From: an uncultured Bacteroidales bacterium
GTDB taxonomy: Bacteria > Bacteroidota > Bacteroidia > Bacteroidales > UBA932
Reading direction: 5' to 3'
Length of the DNA: 64,000 nt
Assembly: GCA_900317845.1 (NCBI GenBank)
Contig: ONII01000019.1
Location: forward strand, 1-64,000
The translations under genes and the position numbers were made by a program. Under the pieces are notes generated by a model. It saw nothing but the letters and a program-made list of their open reading frames with translations. It was not told the DNA's origin and did not search any database. Shown here piece after piece: positions 60,956 to 64,000 of this stretch (the stretch's first letter is position 1; each line of letters starts with the position of its first letter).

Positions 60956-62203
60956 ATGAAAAAACTTTTCCTTCTTTTACTGGCTGGGCTGGCAGGTGTT
61001 ACTGCGTTTGCCCAGCCTTTTTCCGCTTATCAGGAGGTGATGGCGGATGTGGAGCGCGCCGGCGGCGTGCACCGGATGTATCCCACGGACCAGCCCAGGC
61101 CTACGGCGGCCCCCAATGGATATAAACCATTCTATGTGAGCCATTTGGGCCGGCATGGCGCCCGCTTTGCGCTGGGACATACCGTGTACGAGGACATCCT
61201 GGCCGTGTGGGAGAATGCCCGTGAAAAGGGTTGGCTCACCCCGGAAGGAGAACAGTTTTATAAGGAGTATGTGAGCATCTATCCCCTCCTGGCCAAGCGC
61301 GAGGGGCAGCTCACCTTGAAAGGCCAGGCACAGCATCGTTTTATTGCAGACCAACTGTACCGGAACTACCCGGCGGTGTTCAAAGGGAAAACCCGCGCCA
61401 GCGCCGTGTCTACGGTGAGTCACCGGGTCATCGTGAGCATGTTCTCCTTCCTGAGCGAGGTGTCGGAACTGGACAAGGATGTAACCTTTGAGGCCGACTA
61501 CAGCTACCCCTACCAGACGTACCTGCTGCCGGAACTGATTGACTCGCCGGAAGGCCGGGGCGGCGAGGCCCTCACCAAGTACCAGCACTTCCGCGACAGC
61601 CTGGTGGACTCGAAGGCCATCCTGCACCACTGGTTCACCCATCCGTCCAAACTGGTGAAGGACCCGTACGGCTTTGTCTTTGACATGCACACCATGGTGA
61701 GCACGCTGGACAACATGGACTTCCCCGTTCCGGAGCATCTGTACAGCCTGTTTACGGCAGAGGAACGGTATGCGCTCTGGCGGGTGAACAACTTCCGGGA
61801 CTACCAGCTGCTGGGCCGTTCACCGGACACGGGCGGCATCCGCGTAGAGGTCATGAAGGCGCTGTATCAGGACTTTGTGGACAAGGCCGATGCCGACTGG
61901 AAGGACGGGGTGCAGCTGCGCCTGCGCTTCTCCCATGACTCCTGCCTCATGCCCTTCCTGTCCTATCTGGGCGTGAATGGCATGGATGCCCGCGTGGAGA
62001 ACCCGCTGGAGGTGGAGAAGGTGTGGCGCAACTACCATGTGCCCATGGCCTGCAACCTGCAGCTGGTATTCTTCCGCAGCAAGCGCAACACGGACATCCT
62101 GTTCCAGCTGCTCCTGAACGGCCGCGAGGCCACCCTGCCGCTGCCCATGGCCGCCCCCGGCTCCTTCTACCGCTGGGAAGACTTCAAGACCCTGGTACAC
62201 TAG
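60956..62203 (+). CDS. Histidine acid phosphatase (branch 2), exported
   Basis: 415 residues from ATG 60956, giving signal MKKLFLLLLAGLAGVTAFAQ. The catalytic RHGxR is in FYVSHLGRHGARFALGH (about residue 65), with a second His-Asp in LRFSHDSCLMPFLSYLG. This is the histidine acid phosphatase / MINPP-like group that removes phosphate from phytate or other phosphate esters. Substrate not established. It follows pheS by 2 nt. Confidence 0.85.
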   Translation: MKKLFLLLLAGLAGVTAFAQPFSAYQEVMADVERAGGVHRMYPTDQPRPTAAPNGYKPFYVSHLGRHGARFALGHTVYEDILAVWENAREKGWLTPEGEQFYKEYVSIYPLLAKREGQLTLKGQAQHRFIADQLYRNYPAVFKGKTRASAVSTVSHRVIVSMFSFLSEVSELDKDVTFEADYSYPYQTYLLPELIDSPEGRGGEALTKYQHFRDSLVDSKAILHHWFTHPSKLVKDPYGFVFDMHTMVSTLDNMDFPVPEHLYSLFTAEERYALWRVNNFRDYQLLGRSPDTGGIRVEVMKALYQDFVDKADADWKDGVQLRLRFSHDSCLMPFLSYLGVNGMDARVENPLEVEKVWRNYHVPMACNLQLVFFRSKRNTDILFQLLLNGREATLPLPMAAPGSFYRWEDFKTLVH

Positions 62204-62315
62204 CAGCCGTCCACCGTCGTCGAAGGTCCACCCGCTGGCCCCTAAGCGATAGCCTCACTGAATCATGGGCAACCCCGAGTGGCGGCTAAGTGCTTGATTC
62301 ATAGGCGATAACACA

Positions 62316-62348
62316 ATAATCCTCGTTCAAAATCTGAACGAGGATTAT
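62316..62348. repeat. CCTCGTTC hairpin, single copy
   Basis: ATAATCCTCGTTC-N7-GAACGAGGATTAT, followed by TATAACTCACT as in the other copies. Lies in the 188-nt gap between the phosphatase and clpB, whose 3' ends face each other. No other feature seen there. Confidence 0.8.
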
Positions 62349-62391
62349 ATTATAACTCACTCTGGAGCAGCGAGTTAGCTGTCACGCGAGA

Positions 62392-64000
62392 TTACCGCAC
62401 CACCACTTCGCCACCGGCGGCGTCCACGGTGATCACCGAGTCCTTGTGCACGGTGCCGTCCAGGATGCTCTTGGCGAGGAGGTTCACCAGTTCCCGCTGC
62501 ATCACGCGCTTCACCGGGCGGGCGCCGTAGGCCGGGTCGTAGCCGTGCTCCACCATGTGGTCCTCGAAGGCCGGGGTGAACTGCACGGTAATGCCGCTGT
62601 CCGCCAGCTTGTGCTGCAGGTCCGCCTCCTGGATGTGCAGGATGTCGCGGATATCGGCCTTGGTAAGCGGGTCGAACATGATGATCTCGTCAATGCGGTT
62701 TAGGAACTCCGGCCGAACGGTCATCTTGAGCACGTCCAGCACCTTGCGGGAGCATTCGTCCAGGAGGGAGCGGCGCGTGGCGATGGCCTGCATGTCCACG
62801 CCGTTCACTTCCGGGAGCTTCTCCATGTAGGACTGGATGATATCGGCCCCGGCATTGGAGGTCATGATGAGGATGGTGTTCTTGAAGTCCACCGTCCGGC
62901 CTTTGTTGTCCGTGAGGCGGCCGTCGTCCAGTACCTGCAGCAGCACGTTGAACACGTCCGGGTGGGCCTTTTCGATTTCGTCCAGCAGCACCACGGAGTA
63001 GGGCTTGCGCCGCACAGCCTCGGTGAGCTGACCACCTTCGTCGTAGCCTACGTATCCCGGAGGCGCGCCCACCAGGCGGGAAACGGTGTGCCGCTCCTGG
63101 TATTCGCTCATGTCGATTCGGGTCATCATGTTCTCGTCGTTGAACAGGAACGCCGCCAGCGCCTTGGCCAGCTCCGTCTTGCCCACGCCGGTGGTTCCCA
63201 TGAACAGGAAACTGCCGATGGGCCGCTTCTCGCTGGAAAGGCCCGCGCGATTCCGGCGGACGGCATCGGCCACGGCACGGATGGCCTCGTCCTGGCCGAC
63301 AACCCGTTTGTGGAGTTCCGCCTCCATGCGCAGGAGCTTGTCCTTCTCGCTTTCCAGCATCCGCTTCACGGGGATGCCAGTCCACTTGGCCACTACCTCG
63401 GCAATGTCTTCTGGTGTAACTGCCTCAGTGACAAGCGGCTCCTTGATGGACTCCGCCTTGGCGGTGAGTTCGTCAATCCGCTTTTGCAGGGCAGCCATGC
63501 GGCCGTAACGGATCTCCGCCACCTTGGCATAGTCGCCGTTACGCTCGGCGGTCTTGGCCTGGAGGTTCAGGTCTTCCATCTCCTGGCGGGCCGTCTGCAG
63601 GCCGCCCAGGGTGTCTTTTTCCTCGTTCCAGCGCTTCATGAGGCCTTCACGCTTGCCTTGCAGCTCCTTGAGCTCGGCCTCCAGCTTCTCCAGTTTCACG
63701 GATACGCCTTCGCGCTTAATCGCCTCACGCTCAATCTCTTTCTGCCGAATGGCGGAGTTGAGCTCGTCGATGGGCTCCGGCACGGAATTCATCTCCAGGC
63801 GCAGTTTGGAGGCAGCTTCGTCCACCAGGTCGATGGCCTTGTCCGGCAGGAATCGGCTTGTGATGTAACGGTGACTCAGGTTTACGGCGGCGATAAGGGC
63901 GTCGTCCTCGATGCGCACCTTGTGGTGGTTCTCGTAGCGTTCCTTCAGGCCGCGCAGGATGGCGATGCTCTCTGCCGGCGACGGCTCGTCCACCATCACC
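62392..64000 (-). CDS. clpB: ClpB disaggregase, N-terminal part beyond window
   Basis: 536 codons are visible, open to the right edge. Rescues aggregated proteins with DnaK. Seen from the left of the protein: the end of AAA domain 1 (VDEPSPAESIAILRGLKERY, LPDKAIDLVDEAASKLRLEM), the M-domain coiled coil (about 85-180, DTLGGLQTARQEMED), then AAA domain 2 with Walker A GTTGVGKTE (Thr in place of the usual Pro), the pore loop YVGYDEGGQLTEAVRR, Walker B VVLLDEIEKAHPD, RPEFLNRIDEIIMF, and the C-terminal YDPAYGARPVKRVMQRELVN. Confidence 0.97.
   Translation of the reverse strand, partial: VMVDEPSPAESIAILRGLKERYENHHKVRIEDDALIAAVNLSHRYITSRFLPDKAIDLVDEAASKLRLEMNSVPEPIDELNSAIRQKEIEREAIKREGVSVKLEKLEAELKELQGKREGLMKRWNEEKDTLGGLQTARQEMEDLNLQAKTAERNGDYAKVAEIRYGRMAALQKRIDELTAKAESIKEPLVTEAVTPEDIAEVVAKWTGIPVKRMLESEKDKLLRMEAELHKRVVGQDEAIRAVADAVRRNRAGLSSEKRPIGSFLFMGTTGVGKTELAKALAAFLFNDENMMTRIDMSEYQERHTVSRLVGAPPGYVGYDEGGQLTEAVRRKPYSVVLLDEIEKAHPDVFNVLLQVLDDGRLTDNKGRTVDFKNTILIMTSNAGADIIQSYMEKLPEVNGVDMQAIATRRSLLDECSRKVLDVLKMTVRPEFLNRIDEIIMFDPLTKADIRDILHIQEADLQHKLADSGITVQFTPAFEDHMVEHGYDPAYGARPVKRVMQRELVNLLAKSILDGTVHKDSVITVDAAGGEVVVR

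Noticed and set aside
62240-62300. tRNA-like stretch with CGAGTGGCGGCTAAG
   Set aside because: No matching acceptor stem or TpsiC arm could be built around it.

Overview
The window comes from a GC-rich member of the Bacteroidota, most likely an uncultured gut-type Bacteroidales. The support is a starch-utilisation locus of the Sus type (SusR, SusC, SusD and multi-module surface binding lipoprotein), many SPII lipoproteins, TonB-linked barrels, and repeated promoter-like boxes of the Bacteroidota form TTTG-N20-TAnnTTTG upstream of genes. Most genes lie on the minus strand. No rRNA, tRNA or CRISPR array was recognised.

Layout. 1-3.97 kb is an AT-richer accessory stretch: a Rpn/PDDEXK recombination-promoting nuclease running off the left edge, two small exported proteins, a TPR regulator, and a deleted relic of the Rpn region. 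3.99-7.9 kb is a ribosomal protein operon (rplC-rplD-rplW-rplB-rpsS-rplV-rpsC) that starts without rpsJ and stops with a terminator after rpsC, so the usual long S10 operon is broken here. 8.0-14.1 kb holds a degenerate mannose-1-phosphate guanylyltransferase, yraN, mutS2, the diadenylate cyclase cdaA and a clostripain-like protease. 14.2-30.4 kb holds aspartate-family and cell-wall genes: thrA, dapB, an M20 deacylase (probable dapE), asd, dapD, dapA, dapF, a class I aminotransferase (candidate dapC), murA and murB. Together they could make meso-diaminopimelate and start peptidoglycan synthesis. aspS, an XRE-nucleotidyltransferase with a broken HEPN partner, and rsmA follow.

33.8-48.6 kb is the starch locus: GH31, two GH13 enzymes, a lipoprotein with six starch-binding modules, susD (frameshifted), susC and susR. 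48.6-49.66 kb is a gene-free stretch packed with hairpins. 49.7-54.2 kb is an MBOAT plus two SGNH proteins, a likely polysaccharide O-acylation operon. Then come a MORN/TonB-C protein (frameshifted), the pyrophosphatase hppA, a C69 dipeptidase, pheS, a histidine acid phosphatase and the C-terminal part of clpB.

The most unusual signal is a set of palindromic elements embedded in frame in protein-coding genes (the M20 deacylase, aminotransferase, murB, MBOAT, and a half copy in rsmA), with related relics between genes. They resemble in logic the protein-coding palindromic elements of Rickettsia. A second family of CCTCGTTC hairpins forms composite arrays between operons. Several genes appear broken or degenerate (manC-like, hepT-like, susD, MORN/TonB-C), which may be real decay or, for the single-base shifts, sequencing error.
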